Shown here: positions 17,516 to 26,266 of the stretch, piece by piece
Numbering within the stretch: the stretch's first letter is position 1
How the letters are laid out: each line of letters opens with the position of its first letter
Source: Kribbella steppae
GTDB lineage: Bacteria > Actinomycetota > Actinomycetes > Propionibacteriales > Kribbellaceae
Direction: 5' to 3'
Assembly (NCBI RefSeq): GCF_004342025.1
Contig: NZ_SLWN01000001.1
Span: forward strand, 293,972 to 357,971
DNA: 64,000 bases
Notes under the pieces: model-generated
The model's database searches: none
What the model saw: the letters and a program-made list of their open reading frames with translations, nothing else
Told to the model about the DNA's origin: nothing
Made by a program: the position numbers and the translations under genes

Positions 17516-18301
17516 ATGTCAGATCGCAGCACGGCACGTCTGCGAGTCGCCGCCGCTCAGGTCTCGGCCGGTCCGGACCCGGTCGCCAACCTGGCCGGCG
17601 CGGTGGAAGCGGTACGACGAGCGGCCGCCGACGGAGCCTCGTTGGTCGTGCTGCCGGAGGCCGTCATGGCCTGTTTCGGCACCGACCTGGCGTCGGTCGC
17701 CGAACCACTCGACGGCCCGTTCGCGACCGGCCTGCGCAAGGTGGCTGCGGACCTCGGGGTCGTGGTCGTGGCCGGTCTGTTCGAGCCGGCTGAGGACGGG
17801 CGGGTGCACAACACGCTGCTCGTCACCGGTCCGGGCGTGGAGACGTCGTACCGGAAGATCCATCTGTACGACGCCTTCGGATCGCACGAGTCGGACACCG
17901 TTGCCCCCGGCAAGGAGCTGGTGACCTTCGGCTACCGCGATCTGACGATTGGGCTGGCGACCTGTTACGACCTGCGCTTCGCGGATCAGTTCACGGCACT
18001 CGGTCGGCTCGGTGCGGAGTTGATCGTCGTACCGGCGTCGTGGGGTGCGGGTCCGGGCAAGGAAGAGCAGTGGGATCTGCTGACGCGGGCGCGGGCAGCG
18101 GATGCGCAGGCCTGGGTGTTGGCGTGCGACCAGGCTTACGTGCCGCCGGTCGGCACGGATCCGCTGGGTATCGGCCGGAGCAGCCTGACTACTCCCTTGG
18201 GGCAGACGGCTGCTCGGTTGGGTGCGGGCGCTGACATCCTGCAGGCGACCGTCGACACGGCTGTGGTCGCGACGGTGAGGTCGCGGGTGCCCATTCTTTA
18301 A
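17516..18301 (+). CDS. Carbon-nitrogen hydrolase (nitrilase superfamily)
   Basis: A 261-aa amidase-type enzyme that would hydrolyse a C-N bond of an amide or related substrate. The catalytic triad is visible: Glu48 (LPEAVMA), Lys114 (YRKIHLYD) and Cys150 (ATCYDLRFAD). GGAGG five bases before the ATG at 17516 fixes the start. The sequence resembles the omega-amidase/deaminated-glutathione amidase branch. Its divergent position from the GntR gene makes it part of the same regulon as the MHS permease and DUF2848 operon. Confidence 0.92.
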   Translation: MSDRSTARLRVAAAQVSAGPDPVANLAGAVEAVRRAAADGASLVVLPEAVMACFGTDLASVAEPLDGPFATGLRKVAADLGVVVVAGLFEPAEDGRVHNTLLVTGPGVETSYRKIHLYDAFGSHESDTVAPGKELVTFGYRDLTIGLATCYDLRFADQFTALGRLGAELIVVPASWGAGPGKEEQWDLLTRARAADAQAWVLACDQAYVPPVGTDPLGIGRSSLTTPLGQTAARLGAGADILQATVDTAVVATVRSRVPIL

Positions 18302-18310
18302 TACAGCCCT

Positions 18311-18628
18311 TTAGGCGAGGCCGTTCTTCTTCATGCGGGCGTTGTACTCGCGCATGCGGGGCGGGTAGCCGACCACCGCGGCGTCGTACGACGGAATGCC
18401 CAATCCGTTGGCGAACTTGTGCGCCCACTCGACCGACGGGACCCGGCGCCGGGTCCACTCGCCGTCGATGGCGACCAGCAGAAGGGTGTACTCCGTCACC
18501 GCCGTCCGCGGCTCGACGAATCCCTCGACGCCTTGGCGGGTTTGGGCGAACTCCCGCAGGTGTGCCTGGTCAGGGTTGTCCGACCGGCGCATCGTGCCCG
18601 GCTTCTGCCGGCGACCGAACCACTTCAT
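18311..18628 (-). CDS. Conserved actinobacterial hypothetical protein
   Basis: A 105-aa, basic, soluble protein (MKWFGRRQKPG at the start; GIPSYDAAVVGYPPRMREYN near the end). No known catalytic motif. It is divergent from lpdA (158 bp apart), a neighbour arrangement I believe is common in related genomes, though I cannot check it here. It has no clear ribosome site. Confidence 0.7.
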   Translation of the reverse strand: MKWFGRRQKPGTMRRSDNPDQAHLREFAQTRQGVEGFVEPRTAVTEYTLLLVAIDGEWTRRRVPSVEWAHKFANGLGIPSYDAAVVGYPPRMREYNARMKKNGLA

Positions 18629-18786
18629 GGGGCAAGTGTCCCCTATCCGGGCAACTCTCCGCAGAAATCCTGCATAACGGTTCCGGCCAGCCCGGGGGTG
18701 GCGCCGGGCGGCATCGGTGAAAAGATGACGCCGGGCCGGAACCGCGATCCGGGGCCTGCCCGCCGACCAGACCCACGGAGGAACCT

Positions 18787-20169
18787 GTGACTGAGAGTGG
18801 TACGACGTACGACCTGGTGATTCTTGGTGGCGGCAGCGGTGGCTATGCCGCCGCGCTGCGGGCCGCGACCCTCGGCCTGTCGGTCGCAGTGGTGGAGAAG
18901 GACAAGGTCGGCGGGACCTGCCTGCACCGCGGCTGCATCCCGACCAAGGCGCTGCTGCACGCCGCGGAGGTGGCCGACTCGGCCCGCGAAGGTGAGCAGT
19001 TCGGTGTCCGGACGACGCTCGAGGGCGTCGACATGGGCGGGGTGAACAAGTACAAGGACGGCGTCGTCGACCGCCTCTTCAAGGGTCTCCAGGGTCAGCT
19101 CAAGGCTCGTGGCATCACCGTGATCGAGGGCGAGGGCCGGCTCACCTCCCCGACCACAGTGGATGTCGGCGGTACGTCGTACACGGGTAAGAACGTCATC
19201 CTTGCCTCCGGCTCGTACTCGCGATCGCTGCCCGGGCTGGAGTTGGACGGTCACCGGGTGATCGCGAGCGAGCACGCGCTGACGATGGACCGGGTGCCGG
19301 AGTCCGCTGTGGTGCTCGGCGGTGGCGTGATCGGTGTGGAGTTCGCCAGCGCCTGGACCTCTTTCGGCACCAAGGTGACCATCGTCGAGGCGCTGCCGCG
19401 GCTGGTCCCGGCCGAGGACGCCGACTGCAGCAAGACGCTCGAGCGGGCGTTCCGCAAGCGGAAGATCGCCTTCAAGACCGGCACCGCCTTCGAGTCCGTC
19501 GAGGTTGTGGACAACGGCGTGAAGGTGACCGTGGCCGGTGGTGAGGTGATCGAGGCCGAGGTGCTGCTGGTCGCCGTCGGCCGTGGCCCGAACACCTCGG
19601 GCCTGGGGTACGAGGAGGTCGGCGTCGCGCTCGACCGTGGATTCGTGACTGTCGACCCGAACACCCTGCTGACCAGCGTGCCGGGGGTGTACGCGGTCGG
19701 CGACATCGTGCCGGGGCTGCAGTTGGCGCACCGCGGGTTCCAGCAGGGCATCTTTGTTGCCGAGCACATCGCCGGGCTCAACCCGACCCCGATCGACGAG
19801 GCCGGCATCCCGCGGGTGACCTACTCCGAGCCCGAGGTCGCCTCCGTCGGCCTGACCGAGGAGCAGGCCCGGGACAAGCACGGCGAGGTCGACATCCTGA
19901 ACTACAACCTCGGCGGCAACGGCAAGAGCCAGATCCTGAAGACGGCCGGGTTCGTGAAGCTGGTCCGGGCCAAGGACGGCGCCGTTGTCGGCCTGCACAT
20001 GGTCGGCTCCCGGGTCGGCGAACTGATTGGCGAAGCCCAGCTGATCTACAACTGGGAGGCCTACCCGGCCGACGTCGCACCACTCGTCCACGCCCACCCG
20101 ACCCAGAACGAGGCCCTCGGCGAAGCCCACCTCGCGCTTGCCGGGAAGCCGCTGCATTTCCATGACTGA
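18787..20169 (+). CDS. lpdA: Dihydrolipoyl dehydrogenase (E3)
   Basis: A 460-aa flavoprotein disulfide reductase that reoxidises dihydrolipoyl groups with NAD+. FAD-binding GGGSGGYAAA (14-23), redox disulfide in GGTCLHRGCIPTK (Cys45, Cys50), NAD-binding GGGVIGVEFASAW, and the C-terminal HAHPTQNEALGE with the active-site His437 and Glu442. GTG start with GGAGG upstream. It is followed by sucB 139 bp on and would serve the 2-oxoglutarate dehydrogenase, pyruvate dehydrogenase and glycine cleavage systems. Confidence 0.96.
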   Translation: MTESGTTYDLVILGGGSGGYAAALRAATLGLSVAVVEKDKVGGTCLHRGCIPTKALLHAAEVADSAREGEQFGVRTTLEGVDMGGVNKYKDGVVDRLFKGLQGQLKARGITVIEGEGRLTSPTTVDVGGTSYTGKNVILASGSYSRSLPGLELDGHRVIASEHALTMDRVPESAVVLGGGVIGVEFASAWTSFGTKVTIVEALPRLVPAEDADCSKTLERAFRKRKIAFKTGTAFESVEVVDNGVKVTVAGGEVIEAEVLLVAVGRGPNTSGLGYEEVGVALDRGFVTVDPNTLLTSVPGVYAVGDIVPGLQLAHRGFQQGIFVAEHIAGLNPTPIDEAGIPRVTYSEPEVASVGLTEEQARDKHGEVDILNYNLGGNGKSQILKTAGFVKLVRAKDGAVVGLHMVGSRVGELIGEAQLIYNWEAYPADVAPLVHAHPTQNEALGEAHLALAGKPLHFHD

Positions 20170-20175
20170 GATCCC

Positions 20176-20198
20176 CGGACGGACCACTGGACCGTCCG
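20176..20198 (+). terminator. Short hairpin after lpdA
   Basis: CGGACGG (20176-20182) pairs with CCGTCCG (20192-20198) seven bases after the lpdA stop, followed by AGTAGGTTTAT. Probably partial termination between lpdA and sucB. A TAGGCT hexamer at 20268-20273 may serve sucB as its own -10. Confidence 0.5.
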
Positions 20199-20308
20199 AG
20201 TAGGTTTATGGCCGTAGGGGCGTGCGGGTCGCCTGTGACCCGGATCCCGCGCGCTCACGCGGCACCGTAGGCTGACCTCGACCGATCGACGAAGGAGCAA
20301 CGACCGTC

Positions 20309-22279
20309 ATGCCGACCTCTGTATCCCTGCCGGCCCTCGGGGAGAGCGTCACCGAAGGAACCGTCACCCGCTGGCTCAAGCAGGTCGGCGACACGGTTGC
20401 CGTTGACGAGCCCCTGCTGGAGGTCTCGACCGACAAGGTCGACACCGAGATCCCCTCGCCGGTGGCCGGCACCCTGCTCGAGATCAAGGCCGCCGAGGAC
20501 GAGACCGTCGAGGTCGGCGCCGAACTCGCCGTGATCGGCGACGCCGGCGAGAGCTCCGGCTCTTCCGCTCCAGCCGAGGCACCCGCTGAGGCCCCGGCCG
20601 AGCAGGCCCCGGCTGCCGAGGCTCCGGCCGAGCAGGCCCCGGCTGCCGAGGCTCCGGCCGAGCAGGCCCCGGCTGCCGAGGCTCCGGCCGAGCAGGCCCC
20701 GGCCGAGTCGGCGCCCGCTCAGGAAGCTCCCGCGGCCGAGGCCGAGCAGGCCCCCGCGCCGTCGCAGGCCTCTTCCGACTCCTCGGCGCCCGCGGAGGCT
20801 CCGGCCGCATCCGGTGGTTCGGGTACGTCGGTCACCCTGCCGGCGCTGGGCGAGAGCGTCACCGAGGGCACGGTCACCCGCTGGCTGAAGCAGGTCGGCG
20901 ACGACGTGGCGGTCGACGAGCCGCTGCTCGAGGTCTCGACCGACAAGGTCGACACCGAGATCCCCTCGCCGATCGCCGGCAAGCTCCTGGAGATCAAGGT
21001 CGCCGAGGACGAGACGGTCGAGGTCGGCGCTGAGCTCGCCATCGTCGGCTCGGGCGACGCCGCCCCGGCGTCCTCCCCCGCACCCGCCGACGCCCCCGCC
21101 GAGTCGGCACCCGCCGAGTCGGCACCTGCCGCCCAGGCTGAGGCTCCGGCTGCTGCCCCGGCTCCGCAGGCCGCGCCCGCGCAGGCTCCCGCCGCTGCAC
21201 CGGCCCCGCAGGCCGCACCGGCTCAGGCTCCGGCCGCAGCCGCTCAGCCGCCGGCCGCCGCACCCGCTCCGCAGGCCGCACCGGCACAGGCTCCCGCAGC
21301 TCCCGCTCCGGCCGCATCGGCGCCGGCTGCTTCCCCGAATGGCTCCACCTCTGAAGGCCCGAACTACGTCACCCCGCTGGTGCGCAAGCTCGCCGCCGAG
21401 CATGAGGTCGACCTCAACGCCGTACAGGGCACCGGCGTCGGCGGCCGGATCCGCAAGCAGGACGTCATCGCCGCCGCCGAGGCCAAGAAGGCCGCCGCCG
21501 CCGCACCGGCCGCCGCGCCGGCTGCTGCTGCCCCGGCCGCCGCTGCCCAGGCCGCTCCGATCAGCCCGCTGCGCGGCACCACCGAGAAGATGAGCCGGAT
21601 CCGCAAGGCGATCGCGTCCCACATGGTCAACTCGCTGAAGGTCTCGGCCCAGCTGACCACCGTGGTCGAGGTCGACGTCACCGAGATCGCCAAGCTGCGG
21701 AACGCGAAGAAGGCCGAGTTCGAGGCCCGCGAGGGCGTCAAGCTGTCCTTCCTGCCGTTCTTCGCCCTGGCCGCGATCGACGCGCTGAAGCAGTACCCGA
21801 AGCTCAACGCCTCGATCGACGACGAGAAGGGCGAGATCACGTACCACGCCGCCGAGCACCTCGGCATCGCCGTGGACGTGGAGAAGGGCCTGATGGTCCC
21901 GGTCGTGCACAACGCCGGCGACCTGAACATCGCCGGCCTGGCGAAGAAGATCGCCGACCTGGCCGAGCGCACCCGCACCAACAAGGTGCTGCCGGACGAG
22001 ATGGCCGGCGGTACTTTCACCATCACCAACACCGGCAGCCGTGGCGCGCTGTTCGACACGCCGATCCTGAACCAGCCGCAGGTCGGCATGCTCGGTACCG
22101 GCGCCGTGGTCAAGCGTCCGGTCGTGATCACCCACCCGGAGCTCGGCGAGACGATCGCGATCCGGCAGATGGTGTACCTGGCGCTCACCTACGACCACCG
22201 CCTGGTCGACGGTGCCGACGCGGCCCGCTACCTGACCGCCGTCAAGCAGCGCCTCGAAGAGGCCCAGTTCGACGTCTGA
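20309..22279 (+). CDS. sucB: 2-oxoglutarate dehydrogenase E2, dihydrolipoyllysine succinyltransferase
   Basis: A 656-aa multidomain acyltransferase. Two lipoyl domains (about 1-76 and 171-246) each carry the lipoylation motif [11 protein letters not shown] with Lys43 and Lys213. They are joined by long Ala/Pro/Glu linkers. A peripheral-subunit-binding domain ([17 protein letters not shown], about 353-388) follows, then the catalytic domain from about 430, ending in [10 protein letters not shown] with His630 and Asp634. The first linker is built on a 30-bp DNA repeat. Actinobacteria also use this protein as E2 for pyruvate dehydrogenase, so the substrate range may be wider than succinyl. Confidence 0.95.
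   Translation: MPTSVSLPALGESVTEGTVTRWLKQVGDTVAVDEPLLEVSTDKVDTEIPSPVAGTLLEIKAAEDETVEVGAELAVIGDAGESSGSSAPAEAPAEAPAEQAPAAEAPAEQAPAAEAPAEQAPAAEAPAEQAPAESAPAQEAPAAEAEQAPAPSQASSDSSAPAEAPAASGGSGTSVTLPALGESVTEGTVTRWLKQVGDDVAVDEPLLEVSTDKVDTEIPSPIAGKLLEIKVAEDETVEVGAELAIVGSGDAAPASSPAPADAPAESAPAESAPAAQAEAPAAAPAPQAAPAQAPAAAPAPQAAPAQAPAAAAQPPAAAPAPQAAPAQAPAAPAPAASAPAASPNGSTSEGPNYVTPLVRKLAAEHEVDLNAVQGTGVGGRIRKQDVIAAAEAKKAAAAAPAAAPAAAAPAAAAQAAPISPLRGTTEKMSRIRKAIASHMVNSLKVSAQLTTVVEVDVTEIAKLRNAKKAEFEAREGVKLSFLPFFALAAIDALKQYPKLNASIDDEKGEITYHAAEHLGIAVDVEKGLMVPVVHNAGDLNIAGLAKKIADLAERTRTNKVLPDEMAGGTFTITNTGSRGALFDTPILNQPQVGMLGTGAVVKRPVVITHPELGETIAIRQMVYLALTYDHRLVDGADAARYLTAVKQRLEEAQFDV
20591..20700 (+). repeat. 30-bp in-frame tandem repeat in sucB
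   Basis: Three exact copies of a 30-bp unit at 20611-20640, 20641-20670 and 20671-20700, preceded by a degenerate partial copy. Each codes for ten residues of the Pro/Ala/Glu swinging-arm linker ([10 protein letters not shown] type). Confidence 0.9.
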
Positions 22280-22281
22280 TC

Positions 22282-22333
22282 CACACCCCGGCGCCGGGTC
22301 CGTCCCTCTCGGACGGGCCCGGCGCCGTGTGGT
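22282..22333 (+). terminator. Strong terminator after sucB
   Basis: A long GC stem (GGCGCCGGGTCCGTCC with its near-complement, one G-T pair, loop CTCTC) directly follows sucB, extended by ACAC/GTGT pairing. Confidence 0.8.
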
Positions 22334-22410
22334 TTCCGCCCGGGTCCAGCGCCGTTTCGTTTCCGGCCGGGGTACCGCGTCGGCAGGACGATCCTCAAGG
22401 AGCAAGCAGG

Positions 22411-23301
22411 ATGAAGTACGTGCTGGCCGGCGCCTCCGGCTTCCTCGGTACAGCGCTCGCCCGCGACCTGACCGCCGATGGCCATGAGGTCGTCCGCCTG
22501 GTACGTCGTACGCCCACCACACCGGACGAGGTCCGCTGGGACCCGGCCCGCGGTGACCTGGATCCGGCCGCCCTCGGCGACCCCGACGTGATCGTCAACC
22601 TGGCCGGCGCGAACATCGGCCGACCGTGGACCCCGACGTACCGGTCGGTGCTCCGCGAAAGCCGGGTCAGCACGACAAGCACGCTGGCGAACGCCGCCGC
22701 AGAACTCGAGCGACGGCCGGTGCTGATCACCCAGAGCGGCATCGGCGGATACGGCCTGGACTGCGGCGACCGCATTCTCACCGAAGACTCCGAGCTCGGC
22801 GACGGCTTCCTCGCCGACGTGGTCCGCGTCTGGGAAGGCGCCCTCGAACCTGCCCGCGCCGCCGGCTGCCGCGTCGCCGCCATCCGCACCGGCATCGTCC
22901 TCGACCGCAAGGCCCCAGCGTTCCAGTTGCTGATCCTCCCCTTCCGCCTAGGCTTCGGCGGCCGCCTAGGCCCAGGCACCCAGTACTTCCCGATCCTCTC
23001 CCTCACCGACTGGCTCCGCGGTGTCCGCTTCGTCGCCGAACACGACGCCGTCAGCGGGCCGGTCAACCTCGTCATCCCACACCCGGTCACCAACCAGGAA
23101 TTCACCGAACTCGTGGCCACGGCCCTCCACCGCCCCGCCCTGTGCCCCGTCCCGGCCTTCCTCATGAAGGCCGCCCTCGGCGAGTTCGCCTGGGAACTCC
23201 TGGGCAGCAACCGATCCCTCCCCACCCGCCTCCAATCCCAAGGCTTCACCTTCCACCACCCCACGCCCCAATCAGCCCTCTCCGCCGCTCTAGCGACCTA
23301 A
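22411..23301 (+). CDS. TIGR01777 family NAD-dependent epimerase/dehydratase-like protein
   Basis: A 296-aa atypical short-chain dehydrogenase. N-terminal dinucleotide fold (LAGASGFLGTALARDL, GxxGxxG), the family string QSGIGGYG, and the C-terminal DUF1731-type domain (FLMKAALGEFAWELL..S.R..PTRL). The ATG at 22411 follows CAAGGAGC. No reaction is known for the family. It normally sits between sucB and lipB in relatives, which suggests that the kinase/IS block downstream is an insertion here. Confidence 0.9.
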   Translation: MKYVLAGASGFLGTALARDLTADGHEVVRLVRRTPTTPDEVRWDPARGDLDPAALGDPDVIVNLAGANIGRPWTPTYRSVLRESRVSTTSTLANAAAELERRPVLITQSGIGGYGLDCGDRILTEDSELGDGFLADVVRVWEGALEPARAAGCRVAAIRTGIVLDRKAPAFQLLILPFRLGFGGRLGPGTQYFPILSLTDWLRGVRFVAEHDAVSGPVNLVIPHPVTNQEFTELVATALHRPALCPVPAFLMKAALGEFAWELLGSNRSLPTRLQSQGFTFHHPTPQSALSAALAT

Positions 23302-23350
23302 TCACCACCAGCCAGCCCCGCCCGCTTGTTGGGTGGTGTGGTGGGTGCGG

Positions 23351-25528
23351 TTAGGCGGAGGTGATGGCGGCAATCCGCCAGGCGGATGTGGTTGAGCGTT
23401 GGGTGGTTGGCGTGCTGGTGAGGGTGATTCGGCGGGTGGCGGGGGCGCCGGCCGGGAGGGTCGCTGTGGTGCCGGAGGGGTCTATGGCTTGGCCTCCTGT
23501 CAGGTGGTCGACGGTGCGTAGGACGACCGTCGACGGGGTTTGGCTTTCGATGGTGGTTTTGTCGATGCGGATCTGCAGGCCACGGACTCGGATCTGATGC
23601 TTGCGGTACGTCGTTAGTAGGGCGCGATCGGCTTCCCACGGTTCGGTGCCGGGCACATAGATGGCGTCGAGCAGGGCGAGGTCGAGCGTCCAGAACGCTT
23701 GTGCGCGTTGGGTGTCGAGCGCCTCAAGCGTTCGGGTCCACTCCCCCGCGTCAACGCGTGATGGTTGCGCTGGCGCGGTCGGGCGCGAGGTAGTTGCCCG
23801 CGCATTGGGTGTCGTAGGGCTCGGCGAGCGTGTGGGTGTCGTAGGGCTCAGTGAGCGTGTGGGTCTCGCAGGGCCCGGTGATTGGGCTGGCGACTGCTCG
23901 GTGCGGTCGGCAACTGCTGCTGTGCCAGCCGGGTTGTCCAGGACGCCGACAGTGAGCAGGCCGAAGATGAGTACAACGACCGCACCGACTCCGACCGCAG
24001 CCAGTACGCCGTACGCCGATTGGCGGAACCCAAAGCGTCGGCTTCCTCTCGTCCCCGAAGCCGGACCTGACGCCGCCAGGGCCGAACCCGATGTTCCCGA
24101 AGTCGAACCTGACATCTGCACAGCCGAACCAGACGTGCCCGAGGCAGATCCTGATGCCCTCGGCACCGACCCCAATCCACCTGCTCTGCTTAGCGCCATC
24201 CTCGACCCGGGCCCATGAACAGATCGCATGAACCGTCTCCAGCGTGCATACCTTCGCCGCCAGGTACGACGGCGGCGTAGGGCTGTGCGCGACGACCTGC
24301 CCGGCGGACGGACGAATCCGGCCGCACCATCACCCCACGCAACGCTCGTGGAGGTTGCTGCGCTGGATGTCGGGTCGCCGGCGCTGGTTGCGGGATGGTC
24401 AGCGTCGCTTGCGGGGTGGAAGGCGTCCAGGATGGGTGCGGCTGCGAGCTCGGGCGGCACTGGTGTGTGGGCGGGCTCGGCGACGGCCTGGTCGGGTACG
24501 TCTCCCAAGCTCGCCCCGGCGACCCCGAGTCTGAATGCGGGGTCGAGGGCTGGGGTGTGGGCGGGGGTGGTTGTGGGGTCGGGGGTGAGTGGGGTGGTGG
24601 CGGGTGGGGCGAGGCGGGACAGGGGGTTGATTGGGGTGGGGGTTGGACGGGTGCGGCGGGTGAGGTTGGGGAGGCGGGGTTTGCGGCGGGCGCGCTTGGT
24701 GGATCCAGGGGTTGGTTTGGGTGGGGGTGGTTGGGGCGGGGTGGGTTGAGAGGGGTGTGGGGAGGACGGCTTCTTCGGGGGTGGGGCTAGGGGGTCGCGG
24801 GCGCGGTGGATGGGGTCGTCTGTGGTTGGGGGCTTGGTGGTTGGGCGTGGGCGTGGTGGTGGGGTGGTGCTGTTTGTGGAGGTGGAGTCGTCGGTGGGCG
24901 TGGGGTCTTGGGTGAAGGCGAGGTTGATGGGGATGGGGGTTGTGAGGGTCAGGAGATCGTGAGGGCGGGTGGTGGTGAAGAGGTTGGGCGTGAAGATGCT
25001 GGGGTCGCCTCCTGACTGGTGGGCGACTGCGGGCAGGGAGGTCAGGTCGTCAGTAGGTGTGGCGGGGCGGGCGGTGTGGAGCACGGCATCGGTGAGGACC
25101 GGGCGGCCGTCGGCGTCGAACATGATGTTGGCCGGGGTCACTCGGCCGTGAGTGAGGCCGGCGTGGTGGAGGTAGTCGATGGCTGCGGCGAGTGGGCTCA
25201 GGAGCGTGACGAGCTCGCCGTCCGTGAGCGGTCCGCGGCGACTGAGTAATGCGGTCAGCGTGCCGGCTACGACGTACTGGCTGAACAGGAGCCACTCAGT
25301 GCCGGTCTCGCGGACCTCTCGGAGGCGCGCGACGTGCGGGTGATCGATGCGCTGCAGGACTGTGAGGTCTTCACGGAGCTCATTTGGGTGTGAGATCGCT
25401 GTCATCGGGACGCGTTTGAGCACAGCGTTGCGGCCGGAAGCGCGGTCGCGAACGAGCCAGACGGTGCCGGCCGATCCGGACCCGAGCTTCCGGCGCAGGC
25501 TGTAGCCGGCGATGTCTTCGAGTGCCAT
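23351..25528 (-). CDS. Degenerate Ser/Thr protein kinase (pseudokinase) with transmembrane helix and extracellular NTF2-like domain
   Basis: A 725-aa membrane protein. The kinase N-lobe is recognisable: glycine loop GSGSAG (16-21) and Lys38 in AVLKRV. The catalytic loop is HGRVTPAN (127-134), so the catalytic Asp of HRD is replaced by Arg129 and the Lys by Thr131, while Asn134 is kept. The DFG region reads TDAV (Asp147 kept). The activation segment and most of the C-lobe are missing, with DDLTSL at about 160 perhaps the remnant of helix F. A Pro/Thr/Lys-rich region (about 200-500) leads to one helix (507-530). After a TRSxSPTTP repeat, an extracytoplasmic domain (about 594-725) resembles NTF2-like sensor domains. 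Probably binds nucleotide at most; a scaffold or signal sensor is my inference. Confidence 0.8.
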   Translation of the reverse strand: MALEDIAGYSLRRKLGSGSAGTVWLVRDRASGRNAVLKRVPMTAISHPNELREDLTVLQRIDHPHVARLREVRETGTEWLLFSQYVVAGTLTALLSRRGPLTDGELVTLLSPLAAAIDYLHHAGLTHGRVTPANIMFDADGRPVLTDAVLHTARPATPTDDLTSLPAVAHQSGGDPSIFTPNLFTTTRPHDLLTLTTPIPINLAFTQDPTPTDDSTSTNSTTPPPRPRPTTKPPTTDDPIHRARDPLAPPPKKPSSPHPSQPTPPQPPPPKPTPGSTKRARRKPRLPNLTRRTRPTPTPINPLSRLAPPATTPLTPDPTTTPAHTPALDPAFRLGVAGASLGDVPDQAVAEPAHTPVPPELAAAPILDAFHPASDADHPATSAGDPTSSAATSTSVAWGDGAAGFVRPPGRSSRTALRRRRTWRRRYARWRRFMRSVHGPGSRMALSRAGGLGSVPRASGSASGTSGSAVQMSGSTSGTSGSALAASGPASGTRGSRRFGFRQSAYGVLAAVGVGAVVVLIFGLLTVGVLDNPAGTAAVADRTEQSPAQSPGPARPTRSLSPTTPTRSPSPTTPNARATTSRPTAPAQPSRVDAGEWTRTLEALDTQRAQAFWTLDLALLDAIYVPGTEPWEADRALLTTYRKHQIRVRGLQIRIDKTTIESQTPSTVVLRTVDHLTGGQAIDPSGTTATLPAGAPATRRITLTSTPTTQRSTTSAWRIAAITSA
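23807..23875 (-). repeat. 27-bp tandem repeat in kinase linker
   Basis: Units starting at 23807, 23834 and (partial) 23861 with period 27. They code for a nine-residue TRSxSPTTP repeat in the extracellular stalk of the pseudokinase. Confidence 0.75.
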
Positions 25529-25568
25529 GCCTTAGAGAGTGCACGAATCGCCGCCACCGCCCCGAAAG

Positions 25569-25621
25569 TTATCCACAGTGATGATTTGGGTTGCCCCGCG
25601 CGGATGACCCAGTTATCCACT
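25569..25621 (+). promoter_or_regulatory. Pair of DnaA-box-like sequences
   Basis: TTATCCACA (25569-25577) and TTATCCACT (25613-25621), same orientation, 44 bp apart, both within AGTTATCCAC. They lie in the promoter region of the kinase gene. The rest of 25529-25743 contains no gene that I can support. Confidence 0.45.
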
Positions 25622-25743
25622 GACGATGCTGTCTGTGGCTTGATCCGTCTTCGTGCGGGGTGCACGTACCGGCCGGACGGAGCGTGACCTGATAGGAGCT
25701 TGGCCGCGATCGTCATGCCGACTCAGCTCTGTTCACCGTCACG

Positions 25744-25899
25744 ATGGTGCGAATGTGCCACCACCAACCCACCCGCGACTATGTAACCCGCCGGCCCGCC
25801 CAGGGCCTCACCACGAAAGAGATCATGCGCTGCCTCAAGCGCCACATCGCCCGCGAACTCCTGCCCCACATCCACCAAGCCCTCACCTCAACTCCTTGA
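25744..25899 (+). pseudogene. C-terminal remnant of an IS110-family transposase
   Basis: A 51-codon frame whose product (RDYVTRRPAQGLTTKEIMRC, then LKRHIAREL) matches the conserved C-terminal end of IS110-type (DEDD) transposases: the CLKRxIARE string just before the stop is the family hallmark. The N-terminal catalytic part is absent; upstream sequence in this frame has no similarity. The stop is directly followed by CTCCTTGACGATCTA, which fits the right end of such elements, where the gene runs almost to the terminus. Confidence 0.72.
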
Positions 25900-25915
25900 C
25901 GATCTAAAGGAGCGT
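25880..25915 (+). repeat. IS110-type right end, copy A
   Basis: The segment overlapping the transposase stop contains a 25-bp core (25891-25915), beginning ACTCCTTGACGATCTA, that recurs at 28257-28281 with one mismatch. Copies A and B bracket the DUF1330/MFS/MarR cassette in direct orientation. Confidence 0.7.
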
Positions 25916-25939
25916 AGTGAAGATCCGACTGGACCTCGG

Positions 25940-26233
25940 TCAGTCGATGCCTTCGACGATGCGGAAGTCGCGCTCGACGCCGTCGGAGAGGGCGACCAGC
26001 GCCTCCTGGTAGGCCGCACTCTCGCGCGCCGCGACGGCCTGCTCGAAGCTGTCGAACTCGACCAGGACGGTGCGTTCGGCGATTCCGGCGTCGTGGGCGA
26101 CGACCCGACCGCCACGGATGAGGGTCCGCCCGCCAAAGGCCTGGACGGCCGGACGGGTCAACTTGTTGTAAGCGGCCAGCTTCTCAGGGTCTGAAATGGT
26201 GCGGTAAACGCTGACCCAGTAGCCCTTGGGCAT
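25940..26233 (-). CDS. DUF1330 family protein
   Basis: A 97-aa alpha/beta-barrel-dimer type protein: KGYWVSVYRTISDPEKLAAYNKLTRPAV, then FGGRTLIRGG and VLVEFDSFEQAVAARESAAYQEA, the usual DUF1330 pattern. Function of the family is unknown. It follows the MFS gene with 33 bp between, so it is probably the third gene of the MarR-MFS cassette. Confidence 0.88.
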   Translation of the reverse strand: MPKGYWVSVYRTISDPEKLAAYNKLTRPAVQAFGGRTLIRGGRVVAHDAGIAERTVLVEFDSFEQAVAARESAAYQEALVALSDGVERDFRIVEGID

Positions 26234-26266
26234 GGAACCTCCAGTGTTGGGATGAGTGCATCTGAC

